From NCBI RefSeq assembly GCF_900169525.1, contig NZ_LT821240.1, positions 507,684-571,683 on the forward strand: a stretch of DNA of 64,000 nucleotides. The letters are read 5' to 3'. The DNA comes from Corynebacterium pacaense (lineage in GTDB: Bacteria; Actinomycetota; Actinomycetes; Mycobacteriales; Mycobacteriaceae). Position numbers and translations under genes: made by a program. This document shows positions 30,330 through 37,519 of this stretch, one piece after another (the first letter of the stretch is position 1; every line of letters begins with the position of its first letter). Under the pieces are notes generated by a model that was given only the letters and a program-made list of their open reading frames with translations, did not search any database and was not told the DNA's origin.

Positions 30330-31115
30330 GTGCGAATTGCACTATTTTCCACCTGCATCGGTGATGCGATGTTCCCCGACGCGTCCAAGGCCACCGCGGT
30401 GATTCTCTCCCGGCTCGGACACGAGGTTGTCTTCCCCGAGAAGCAGACCTGTTGTGGCCAGATGCACGTCAACACCGGATACCAGAAGGAGGCGATCCCG
30501 GTGATCCGCAACTATGTGGACGCCTTCGCCGATCCCTCCATCGACTACGTCGTGGCACCGTCGGGATCCTGCATCGGCGCGGTCCGGGAGGAGCACGCCC
30601 GAGTCGCCGAACGTTATGGGGACAAAGCCCTGGTCAGTGGAGCCTCAACCGCGTCGAAGAAGAGCTATGAGCTCAGTGAGTTCCTCATCGACGTCCTGGA
30701 AACCGATCAGCTCGGCGCCTTCTTCCCGCATTCGGTGACCTTCCACTCCTCCTGCCACTCCGCGCGTTTTCTCAAGGTCGGTGACAAGCCCTTCCAGCTG
30801 CTGCGCAACGTCGAGGGCCTGGATCTGATTCCGCTGGACAATGTCGAGGAGTGCTGCGGCTTCGGTGGCACCTTCTCCATCAAGAACGCCGAGACCTCCG
30901 CCTCCATGGTCGCCGACAAGGTACGCCACATCAAGGATTCCGGCGCCGAGTACGTCACCGGCGGCGACTCCTCCTGCCTGATGAACATCGTCGGTTCCCT
31001 GTCCAGGCAGCGCACCGGCGTCCGCGCCCTCCACATGGCCGAAATTCTGGCATCCACCAAGGATCATCCCTGGACCCCCACGTCCGCCGTCTACTCACGG
31101 GAGGCAATGCTGTGA
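30330..31115 (+). CDS. lutA: Lactate utilisation Fe-S protein LutA (YkgE-like)
   Basis: Subunit of the LutABC complex, which oxidises L-lactate to pyruvate independently of flavin LldD-type dehydrogenases. It has 261 residues from a GTG at 30330 with GAGGAG upstream. Two cysteine-rich CCG domains are visible, TCCGQMH near residue 36 and ECCGFGGTFS near 174, plus SSCHSARF between them; these bind the Fe-S cluster in the heterodisulfide-reductase-like fold. Its stop overlaps the lutB start as GTGA. Confidence 0.9.
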   Translation: MRIALFSTCIGDAMFPDASKATAVILSRLGHEVVFPEKQTCCGQMHVNTGYQKEAIPVIRNYVDAFADPSIDYVVAPSGSCIGAVREEHARVAERYGDKALVSGASTASKKSYELSEFLIDVLETDQLGAFFPHSVTFHSSCHSARFLKVGDKPFQLLRNVEGLDLIPLDNVEECCGFGGTFSIKNAETSASMVADKVRHIKDSGAEYVTGGDSSCLMNIVGSLSRQRTGVRALHMAEILASTKDHPWTPTSAVYSREAML

Positions 31116-32689
31116 CCACCATCCGACTGTCCAACCCGGTGATGCCCCCCAGGGCCCCGCATTCACCCGGTCATCTGCGCGGCACCGAGACCTTCACCAA
31201 GGCCGCAACCCACGAGCTCAACAACGCCACCCAGCGCCACAACCTGAACAAGGCCACCACCACCATCCGCAACAAGCGTGCGGCCGTGGTCGGGGAGGTC
31301 GACGACTGGGAGGACCTGCGCGAGGCCGGTTCGGGCATCAAGCGCGACGTCCTCTCCCGACTGCCCGAGCTGCTCGAGCAGTTCGAGGCGGCGGTCACCG
31401 CCCGCGGTGGACACGTCCACTGGGCGCGCGACGCCGCGGACGCGGGCCGGATCGTCACCGAACTGGTCAAGGAGACCGGTGAGAAGGACGTGGTGAAGAT
31501 CAAGTCCATGGCCACCCAGGAGATCGCACTCAACGAACAACTCGAGGAGGCCGGAATCTTCGCCAGAGAGACCGACCTCGCCGAGCTGATCGTCCAGCTC
31601 GGCCATGACACCCCCTCGCACATCCTGGTTCCCGCCATCCACCGCAACCGCGCGGAGATCCGCGAGATCTTCGTCCGCGAGATGCCCGACACCGATGAAA
31701 CTCTCTCGAGCAACCCCGCCGATCTCGCCGAGGCCTCGCGCCTGTTCCTGCGCCAGCAGTTCATGCGCGCGAAGGTGGCCATCTCCGGCTGCAACTTCGG
31801 TATCGCCGAAACCGGAACCGTCTCCATCGTCGAGTCCGAGGGCAACGGCCGCATGTGCCTGACCCTTCCGGAGACCCTGATCACGGTGATGGGCATTGAG
31901 AAGCTCCTGCCCACCTTCAAGGACTTCGAGGTGTTCCTGCAGCTGCTCCCGCGTTCCTCGACTGGCGAGCGCATGAACCCCTACACCTCCCTGTGGTCGG
32001 GTGTGACCGAGGGAGACGGCCCGCAGAACTTCCACGTCGTGCTGCTGGACAACGGCCGCACCGCCGCGCTGTCCAATGACATCGGCCGCGAGGCGCTCAA
32101 GTGCATCCGCTGCTCCGCCTGCCTCAATGTGTGTCCCGTCTACGAACGGGCCGGCGGACACGCCTACGGCTCGACCTATCCCGGCCCGATCGGCGCGATC
32201 CTCACACCGCAGCTCACCGGCATGGATTCGGCAGAGGACCCCAATTCCTCACTGCCCTACGCCTCCTCACTGTGTGGTCGCTGCAACGAGGTCTGCCCTG
32301 TCAAGATTCCGATCACCGACGCGCTCTTGGAGCTGCGGCACCAGAAGATCGAGCACCACAAGCCGAAGATCGAGGGCGCGATCATGGGCAGCATGCAGCT
32401 CCTGTGGGGTAACGCCAAACTGTGGGACACCGTGGCGCACATGGTTGTCCTCGGCCGGGTGCTCGGCGGCTTCAACGGCAAGATTGAGCATCTCCCGCTG
32501 TTCCTGGCCGGCTGGTCCAACTCCCGTGACACCGCGGTGCCCCCGAAGAAGTCCTTCCGCCAGTGGTTCGAATCCGAGGAGGCCCGCGACCTGCTCGCCC
32601 GTTCGCGTGCCGAGGGCGTGCCGGAGCACACCGCGGGAACGCAGGAGGTCGGACCGGATGACAATCCCGCTGAAAGCAAGGAGAACTAG
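31112..32689 (+). CDS. lutB: Lactate utilisation Fe-S protein LutB (YkgF-like)
   Basis: Electron-transfer subunit of LutABC, 525 residues. The start is the GTG at 31112, overlapping the lutA stop, with GGGAGG seven bases upstream; a longer open frame inside lutA is not used. An N-terminal LUD domain (KSMATQEIALNEQLEEAG, SGCNFGIAETGT) is followed by two 4Fe-4S sites, CIRCSACLNVCPVY and CGRCNEVCPVKIP, near residues 330-395. A hydrophilic, Pro/Glu-rich tail ends the protein. lutC follows after three bases. Confidence 0.9.
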   Translation: MTTIRLSNPVMPPRAPHSPGHLRGTETFTKAATHELNNATQRHNLNKATTTIRNKRAAVVGEVDDWEDLREAGSGIKRDVLSRLPELLEQFEAAVTARGGHVHWARDAADAGRIVTELVKETGEKDVVKIKSMATQEIALNEQLEEAGIFARETDLAELIVQLGHDTPSHILVPAIHRNRAEIREIFVREMPDTDETLSSNPADLAEASRLFLRQQFMRAKVAISGCNFGIAETGTVSIVESEGNGRMCLTLPETLITVMGIEKLLPTFKDFEVFLQLLPRSSTGERMNPYTSLWSGVTEGDGPQNFHVVLLDNGRTAALSNDIGREALKCIRCSACLNVCPVYERAGGHAYGSTYPGPIGAILTPQLTGMDSAEDPNSSLPYASSLCGRCNEVCPVKIPITDALLELRHQKIEHHKPKIEGAIMGSMQLLWGNAKLWDTVAHMVVLGRVLGGFNGKIEHLPLFLAGWSNSRDTAVPPKKSFRQWFESEEARDLLARSRAEGVPEHTAGTQEVGPDDNPAESKEN

Positions 32690-32692
32690 GTC

Positions 32693-33352
32693 ATGAGCAC
32701 CTCAACCGATTCACCGCGCAACACCGCCGCCAAGCAGGAGATCCTCTCCCGTATCCGCAACGCCCAGGCGCTCGCGGGGAAGCCCACCGACGGATACGAG
32801 GTCACCCGCAACTACCACACCGCCACCGACCTGCCGGCGGAGGAGATCCGGGAGATTCTCATCGACCGGCTCATCGACTACAAGGCCGAGGTCCGCGAAT
32901 GCGGGGCCGGGGAGCTGGGCGCGACCATCGCCGACATCCTCTCCGGACGCGGTGCGGAGAACGTCCGCTACGCGGAGGGCCTGGATCCGACGCTTTTCGA
33001 CGCCTACACCGGCACCGCGCTGCCCGATGACCGGGCCACCGATCCGCGGTACCTCAACGACGTCGATGCGGTGGTCACCGACTCCCACGTCACCTCGGCA
33101 CAGACGGGCACCATCTGTCTGGAGGCCAACGCCACCAATGGTCGGCGCGCGCTGACGCTCGTCCCGGACTGCCACGTCTGCATCGTGCGGCCGGAGACCG
33201 TCGTCTACGGTGTGCCCGAGATGATCGCGCGCCTCAACCCCGCGTTACCCACGACGATGATCTCCGGGCCCTCGGCCACCTCCGACATCGAACTCAACCG
33301 TGTCGAAGGCGTCCACGGCCCGCGCACCCTGATCGTGATCGTGCTCAGGTAG
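32693..33352 (+). CDS. lutC: Lactate utilisation protein LutC (LUD domain)
   Basis: Third component of the lactate oxidation complex, 219 residues. The LUD-domain core shows [17 protein letters not shown] and the closing [18 protein letters not shown], where [15 protein letters not shown] is the family signature. The ATG at 32693 has AGGAG nearby, inside the end of lutB. It is the last gene of the lutABC operon. Confidence 0.9.
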   Translation: MSTSTDSPRNTAAKQEILSRIRNAQALAGKPTDGYEVTRNYHTATDLPAEEIREILIDRLIDYKAEVRECGAGELGATIADILSGRGAENVRYAEGLDPTLFDAYTGTALPDDRATDPRYLNDVDAVVTDSHVTSAQTGTICLEANATNGRRALTLVPDCHVCIVRPETVVYGVPEMIARLNPALPTTMISGPSATSDIELNRVEGVHGPRTLIVIVLR

Positions 33353-33383
33353 GGTTTTCACCCCCGCACCCGACATTGGGCCA

Positions 33384-33414
33384 GGCAATTCATTAGACTT
33401 TTACATGAATTGCC
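33384..33414. promoter_or_regulatory. 10-bp perfect inverted repeat upstream of the secreted hydrolase
   Basis: GGCAATTCAT (33384-33393) and ATGAATTGCC (33405-33414) form perfect arms around an 11-base AT-rich spacer, with a weaker GC extension outside. It lies 26 bases before the hydrolase ATG and 31 bases after the lutC stop. There is no T-run, so it is a poor terminator. An operator overlapping a TAGACT-like -10 in the spacer is equally possible. Confidence 0.5.
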
Positions 33415-33440
33415 CAGGCTTCAACGTTAGGTGTACCACG

Positions 33441-35060
33441 ATGACCCCACAGACCAGTTCCCTGGCCCGAAAGGTTGCGGCACTCGGCGCTTCCTTGGCA
33501 GTGGCCTCCGGACTCGCTTCCGCCCCGGCCGTGTCGGCACAGCAGATTCCACAGATCACGTGGGAGGACTGTCCCGACCGCGTCGACATCACCTCCGCGC
33601 AGTGCGGACGCATCGATGTCCCGATGTACTACTCCGATCCCGAAGGCGCGCAGATCAGCGTCGGATTCGTGAAGGTCCCCGCAGCGGGCCCCGGGGCCGC
33701 GAAGGGAACACTCTTCGGCAATCCGGGGGGTCCGAGCGGGGATGCGTACTCGTTCTTCGGCAACACCGCCTTCCGCTGGCCGGAGGAACTCCGCAGCCAA
33801 TGGGACCTAGTGGCCGTCCAGCCCCGCGGACTCCCCGGTTCCACCCCGGTCGACTGCACCACGCTGGCCCCCGGATACGACGAGGTGGCACTGCTCACCC
33901 GTGAGGGAGCCTTCGTGAGGGACTCCTGTGAGATCGGCACTCCCGGCTATACCGCCAGCCTGACAACCGACAACACTGCCAACGACTGGGAGCAGGTGCG
34001 AAGGGCCCTCGGCGAGGAGAGGATCTCCATCTTCGGCGTCTCCTACGGCACCTACCTCGGCTCCGTCTACGCCTCCCGCTATCCGCAGCACACCGATCGC
34101 GTGGTGCTCGATTCGGCGATGCAGCCCAGTCTGGCGTGGAACGGCATCATGGCCACGCAGGAGCAGGGATACATCGACGCCCTCCACGATTTCCTCTCCT
34201 GGACAGCCGCGAACAATGACACCTACGGGCTGGGGGACACCCCCCTGGAGGTCTATCAATCGTGGTCCAACCGGATCGTTGCGGAAACGGGGACAAACCC
34301 CACCGTCGCGCCGCCACCCGCCCGGATCGGTGACATCCCCCCTGCCCTCACCTCCTCGGGGCAGCTCGGCATCGACACCATCAACGCTCTCGCCCCCACC
34401 GGCGTCACCCTTCAGGGGCTGGCCACCCAGATTCTCCATCCCGGTGCCAACCAGGCCAACAGCTCACTGCTCGTGCTGACCAGGGCCACGCTCCCCCAGC
34501 CCAATACCTGGCCGGACCTGGCCGCCGCCACCGCGGGACAGATCCCGGTCCCCGACCTCGGCGCGCAGGTCGCGGATCCGGAGGCTGCGGAGCAGGCCGT
34601 GACCGCGGCGAACATGCAACGGCTGATCATGTGCAATGAGAACTCGGTGCCGGCGAACTACGCGGATATCCCCCGTCTGCTCTGGGCCAACTTCGTCACC
34701 GGGGACGTGTTCACCAGTCCCACCTACTTCTCCTCGGGCATGGCGTGCTCGGGAACCACCCCGGTCAGCGGACCCCAGCCCCTTGACGGCTCCGGTCTCG
34801 AGCACCGGCCGCTGATGCTGCAGGGCACCCGGGACCCGCAGACACCCTACATCCACCACGGGGAGCTCGCCTCCGCGATGAACGCCCATGTGGTCACCGT
34901 CGACGGACCCGGCCATGGTCAGACACTGTGGAGTCAGAACCCCGAGGTCACCTCGATCCTGTTGGATTATCTCAACACCGGAAACACCACCGCGACCTCG
35001 GCGCCGGGCTATATTCCCGCCCCCGCGCAGGCGGAGACCGCGCCCGTACCGACCCCCTGA
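33441..35060 (+). CDS. Secreted alpha/beta hydrolase (tripeptidyl aminopeptidase-like)
   Basis: Exported serine hydrolase of 539 residues. The chosen ATG at 33441 gives a classic Sec signal peptide: LARK, then a hydrophobic Ala-rich core, then cleavage after ALA-type AVSA near residue 33. The mature part has the oxyanion region GNPGGPSGD, the nucleophile in GVSYGTYLGS, and a C-terminal TAP-like domain with the catalytic His in GPGHGQTLW. The closest characterised relatives are Streptomyces tripeptidyl aminopeptidases. The C-terminus is Pro/Ala-rich. A secreted hydrolase next to a tRNA-Arg gene near argS is, as I recall, conserved in C. glutamicum. Confidence 0.87.
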   Translation: MTPQTSSLARKVAALGASLAVASGLASAPAVSAQQIPQITWEDCPDRVDITSAQCGRIDVPMYYSDPEGAQISVGFVKVPAAGPGAAKGTLFGNPGGPSGDAYSFFGNTAFRWPEELRSQWDLVAVQPRGLPGSTPVDCTTLAPGYDEVALLTREGAFVRDSCEIGTPGYTASLTTDNTANDWEQVRRALGEERISIFGVSYGTYLGSVYASRYPQHTDRVVLDSAMQPSLAWNGIMATQEQGYIDALHDFLSWTAANNDTYGLGDTPLEVYQSWSNRIVAETGTNPTVAPPPARIGDIPPALTSSGQLGIDTINALAPTGVTLQGLATQILHPGANQANSSLLVLTRATLPQPNTWPDLAAATAGQIPVPDLGAQVADPEAAEQAVTAANMQRLIMCNENSVPANYADIPRLLWANFVTGDVFTSPTYFSSGMACSGTTPVSGPQPLDGSGLEHRPLMLQGTRDPQTPYIHHGELASAMNAHVVTVDGPGHGQTLWSQNPEVTSILLDYLNTGNTTATSAPGYIPAPAQAETAPVPTP

Positions 35061-35091
35061 TTGCAATTCCCCGCCGCAGTGATGTTAGAAT
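35061..35091 (+). promoter_or_regulatory. Candidate tRNA-Arg promoter
   Basis: TTGCAA at 35061-35066 and TAGAAT at 35086-35091 are separated by 19 bases, 37 bases before the tRNA. The -10 match is good, the -35 fair and the spacing one to two bases long. Confidence 0.5.
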
Positions 35092-35128
35092 CACAACGTT
35101 GTCTTCAAGAGATTGCAGATGACGTTTC

Positions 35129-35201
35129 GCCTCCGTAGCTCAGTGGATAGAGCACCGGTTTCCGGTACCGAAGGTCGTAGGTTCGACTCCTATCGGGGGC
35201 A
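35129..35201 (+). tRNA. tRNA-Arg (anticodon CCG)
   Basis: The 73-base cloverleaf folds by hand. The acceptor stem GCCTCCG pairs with CGGGGGC (one G-T pair), the D-arm is GCTC/GAGC, and the anticodon stem CCGGT pairs with ACCGA apart from a C-A at its base. The loop is TTCCGGT, giving anticodon CCG, which reads CGG arginine codons. The T-arm is GTAGG/CCTAT around TTCGACT, and A is the discriminator. The CCA end is not encoded. Confidence 0.95.
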
Positions 35202-35209
35202 CACCAACG

Positions 35210-35260
35210 CCGAGGTCCCAATGCGCAGCCACACGGCTGACATTGGGACCTCGGTTTTTT
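35210..35260 (+). terminator. Rho-independent terminator of the tRNA-Arg gene
   Basis: Perfect 14-base arms (CCGAGGTCCCAATG at 35210-35223 and its complement at 35241-35254) enclose a 17-base loop and are followed directly by six T residues. It lies nine bases after the tRNA. Confidence 0.95.
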
Positions 35261-35386
35261 ATTCCTCCACCCCCGGGCCGTGTCCGCGGACCGCAACCTC
35301 CTGAGGAAAGACCGGCCGGGTGGTTAAATTATTGCTAACCGATTTCCATGTAACAGTCCCCCGGGCGGTGCCACCCCGGAGCGGGC

Positions 35387-35845
35387 ATGAGGACCGAGAA
35401 GGGCGAGATTGTGAGAAGTTGCGACATCGAGGAGAAGCAGGCGACCGAGCTCCGGCTGCTCACCGCATCCGTGTTCTTCACGGCCGTCCGTGACGCCACG
35501 GTGCGCAGTGTGCTTCTCGACGGGGAGTTCACCCAGCACACACCCGTGCTGCCCGCCTCACCGACCGCGCTTCTCGCCGATGTACGCGAGGATCTCCGGT
35601 CCCACATCGACAACGGCTCGACCCGCGTGGTCGTTCCGTTCCTCTCGGGTTCACCCTTCGCGCTCTCCGTGCTCACCCTCGACGGCGGCGACATCGACCG
35701 GCTCGATTCCTCCGACACCGTCTGCGGTCTCTTCGAGGTGCGCTCGCCGAAGAAACACTGGTCGCTGGAGAGCCTCTACCGCGGTAACACGGAGGGCCTC
35801 AGGCGGATCACCCGCACCGTGGACCGCCTGACACGGCCCGCCTGA
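35387..35845 (+). CDS. Hypothetical protein
   Basis: An open frame of 152 codons whose base use matches the surrounding genes. I recognise no domain. The protein is soluble, with no signal peptide or membrane helix. The sequence alternates short hydrophobic strands and acidic stretches (SVLTLDGGDIDRLDSSD, FEVRSPKKHW), suggesting a compact alpha/beta fold. The start is uncertain: ATG at 35387, or a GTG at 35411 after GGGCGAG. It stands alone between the tRNA-Arg terminator and the convergent PspC-domain gene. Confidence 0.6.
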   Translation: MRTEKGEIVRSCDIEEKQATELRLLTASVFFTAVRDATVRSVLLDGEFTQHTPVLPASPTALLADVREDLRSHIDNGSTRVVVPFLSGSPFALSVLTLDGGDIDRLDSSDTVCGLFEVRSPKKHWSLESLYRGNTEGLRRITRTVDRLTRPA

Positions 35846-35877
35846 ACAACTGCGGGCCGGGGATCCGGGGGTGAGCC

Positions 35878-36096
35878 CTAGAAGCCGTCATTGCGCTGGG
35901 GGATGACCGCCCAGGCGATGAGGTAGATGAGGATCTGCGAACCGGGAATCGGGAGCAGCAGGGAGGCCACGAAGGCGATTCGCAGCAGTGTGGGGTCCCA
36001 GCCGTAGGTTTCGGCCAGGCCGCCGGCGACGCCGCCGATCCACTTGTCACGGGTGCTGCGGGCCAGTTTCCGGTGGACGGGCAGATGGTTGGACAT
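35878..36096 (-). CDS. PspC-domain small membrane protein
   Basis: A 72-residue protein consisting almost wholly of a PspC domain: a basic N-terminus, then WIGGVAGGLAETYGWDPTLLRIAFVA and one or two membrane helices ending in LIYLIAWAVIPQRNDGF. PspC domains occur in phage-shock and envelope-stress proteins. Here there is only the minimal domain, so its role is unknown. The ATG at 36096 is chosen because AAGGAG lies just upstream; the open frame to 36177 adds non-conserved sequence. It shares a strand with rosR, ending 105 bases after it. Confidence 0.85.
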   Translation of the reverse strand: MSNHLPVHRKLARSTRDKWIGGVAGGLAETYGWDPTLLRIAFVASLLLPIPGSQILIYLIAWAVIPQRNDGF

Positions 36097-36201
36097 GATC
36101 TTCTCCTTGAGGTCGTCTTTCGTGGTGTCACTTTCCACAGTGCCCGCGTCGCCGGAGAAGCACATCGGGGACACCACTGACCTTCACCCCCAATCCGGAT
36201 C

Positions 36202-36678
36202 TCAGGGGCGGTCCTCCCTCTCCGCGCACGCACCGGAGTTGAGTGCGGCGCTGAGGTAGCTCTTCAGGGCCTCGGCATGCTCCGGTGTCATGGGATCGAA
36301 GATCACCCGTCGCACCGTCTCCACATGCGCGGGGACCGCCAGCTTCAGTCGCGCTTCCCCCTCCGGGGTCAGCTCCACGATCACGCCTCGGGCGTCGCCC
36401 TCGCACTTGACCTTCGAGACCAGCCCCTTCTTATCCATCCGGGTGATCTGGTGCGAGGTGCGGCTGCGGTCCCACTCAAGGTCCGAGCAGATGTCCCTGA
36501 GACGCATCTCGTGTCCCTGCGCCTCGGACAGGCTCGCGAGCACCGCGAACTCGGAGGAGGTGAGGTCATGATCAACCTGGAGCGTCTCGTCGATGGTTCG
36601 CTCCATCTTCCGCACGGAAGCCAGGATCATGCGCCACAATTTCTGTTCGTCATCATTGAGCCACCGCAGTGTTGTCAT
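36202..36678 (-). CDS. rosR: MarR-family redox regulator, probable RosR ortholog
   Basis: MarR-type repressor of 158 residues from the ATG at 36678. The winged helix spans about 45-105 (LTSSEFAVLASLSE, RDICSDLEWDRSRTSHQITRMDKKGLVSKV, then the wing with RGVIVELT). Cysteines fall at exactly 64, 92 and 151. As I recall, these are the three redox cysteines of C. glutamicum RosR, whose DNA binding is lost on hydrogen-peroxide oxidation. It is divergent from a YceI-family gene, as rosR is from cg1322 in C. glutamicum, and a RosR-like operator lies between. In that species RosR also controls narKGHJI, which is missing here. Confidence 0.85.
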   Translation of the reverse strand: MTTLRWLNDDEQKLWRMILASVRKMERTIDETLQVDHDLTSSEFAVLASLSEAQGHEMRLRDICSDLEWDRSRTSHQITRMDKKGLVSKVKCEGDARGVIVELTPEGEARLKLAVPAHVETVRRVIFDPMTPEHAEALKSYLSAALNSGACAEREDRP

Positions 36679-36791
36679 GTCATCTACCCTAGCGCTCTCC
36701 CCGATCGGCACTCAATCCCGGGTTCTGCCCGTGGATTTTATTCAGCCCCGAGCTGCAATTTCACTTGCCACGTCAAGCAGTTTCTCCATAT

Positions 36792-36809
36792 TTGTAGACA
36801 TATCACCAT
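36792..36809. promoter_or_regulatory. RosR-type operator between rosR and the YceI gene
   Basis: TTGTAGACATATCACCAT agrees at 15 of 18 positions with the RosR consensus I remember, TTGTTGAYRYRTCAACWA. It lies in the divergent intergenic region, upstream of a TAGTAT -10 candidate (36820-36825) for the YceI-family gene, so binding would cover that promoter's -35 region. The consensus is quoted from memory. Confidence 0.65.
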
Positions 36810-36914
36810 GGTGGTGGAGTAGTATTGGGTGGCGACAGCTCGCCAGGATCCTGGTCCGGGATGTCAGTTCAACGCCCCGCTGTGCATGATTATTCAGACT
36901 GAGAAGGAATTACT

Positions 36915-37454
36915 ATGAGCAACCTCAATGGAACATGGGCCCTCGACCCCGCCCACACCACCATCCAGTTCGTCGCCCGTCACGCAATGGTGACCAAGGT
37001 CCGTGGACAGTTCACGGATTTCGAGGACCACATCGTCATCGATGTCGAGAACCCGGAGAACTCCTCCGTGAAGGTCGACATCAAGACTGCCTCCGTCACC
37101 ACCGGCAACGCCGATCGCGATGCCCATGTCAAGGGAGATGATTTCTTCGCCGTGGACAAGTACCCGGATATGACCTTCGAGGCGACCAAGTTTGACATTG
37201 AGAGCGAGACCGAGGGCACCGTCACCGGAAACCTCACCATCAAGGAGACCACCAAGCCGGTGACCCTCAAGGTCGAGGTCGGCGGCGTCGCCGAGGATCC
37301 CTTCGGAAACACCCGCCTGGGCTTCGAGGCAACCGCCAAGATCAACCGCAAGGACTTCGGAATCAACTGGCAGGCACCGCTGGGCGGCGGCGGCGTCCTG
37401 GTCTCCGAGGAGATCAAGATCGAGATCGAAGCCTCCGCGATCAAGCAGGGCTAG
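36915..37454 (+). CDS. YceI-family lipid-binding protein
   Basis: Lipocalin-like beta-barrel protein of 179 residues with the YceI signature (GTWALDPAHTTIQFVARHAM, then KGDDFFAVDKYPDMTFEATK and FEATAKINRKDFGINW). YceI proteins bind polyisoprenoid or other long lipids and are often stress-induced. No signal peptide is present, so it is predicted cytoplasmic, as in many actinobacterial members. The ATG has GAGAAGGA upstream. Being divergent from rosR with the operator between suggests redox control. Confidence 0.92.
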   Translation: MSNLNGTWALDPAHTTIQFVARHAMVTKVRGQFTDFEDHIVIDVENPENSSVKVDIKTASVTTGNADRDAHVKGDDFFAVDKYPDMTFEATKFDIESETEGTVTGNLTIKETTKPVTLKVEVGGVAEDPFGNTRLGFEATAKINRKDFGINWQAPLGGGGVLVSEEIKIEIEASAIKQG

Positions 37455-37467
37455 AACTCAGCATCCC

Positions 37468-37507
37468 GACCCGCGCACCCTTCCCGGGGTGCGCGGGTCT
37501 CTTCATT
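37468..37507. terminator. Bidirectional terminator between the YceI gene and the Rad50-like gene
   Basis: Perfect 13-base arms GACCCGCGCACCC (37468-37480) and GGGTGCGCGGGTC (37487-37499) enclose a six-base loop. A T-rich tract follows on the plus strand. The two flanking genes converge, so it probably serves mainly the plus-strand gene. On the minus strand no long T-run is visible. Confidence 0.8.
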
Positions 37508-37519
37508 TCCCAACCCGGT

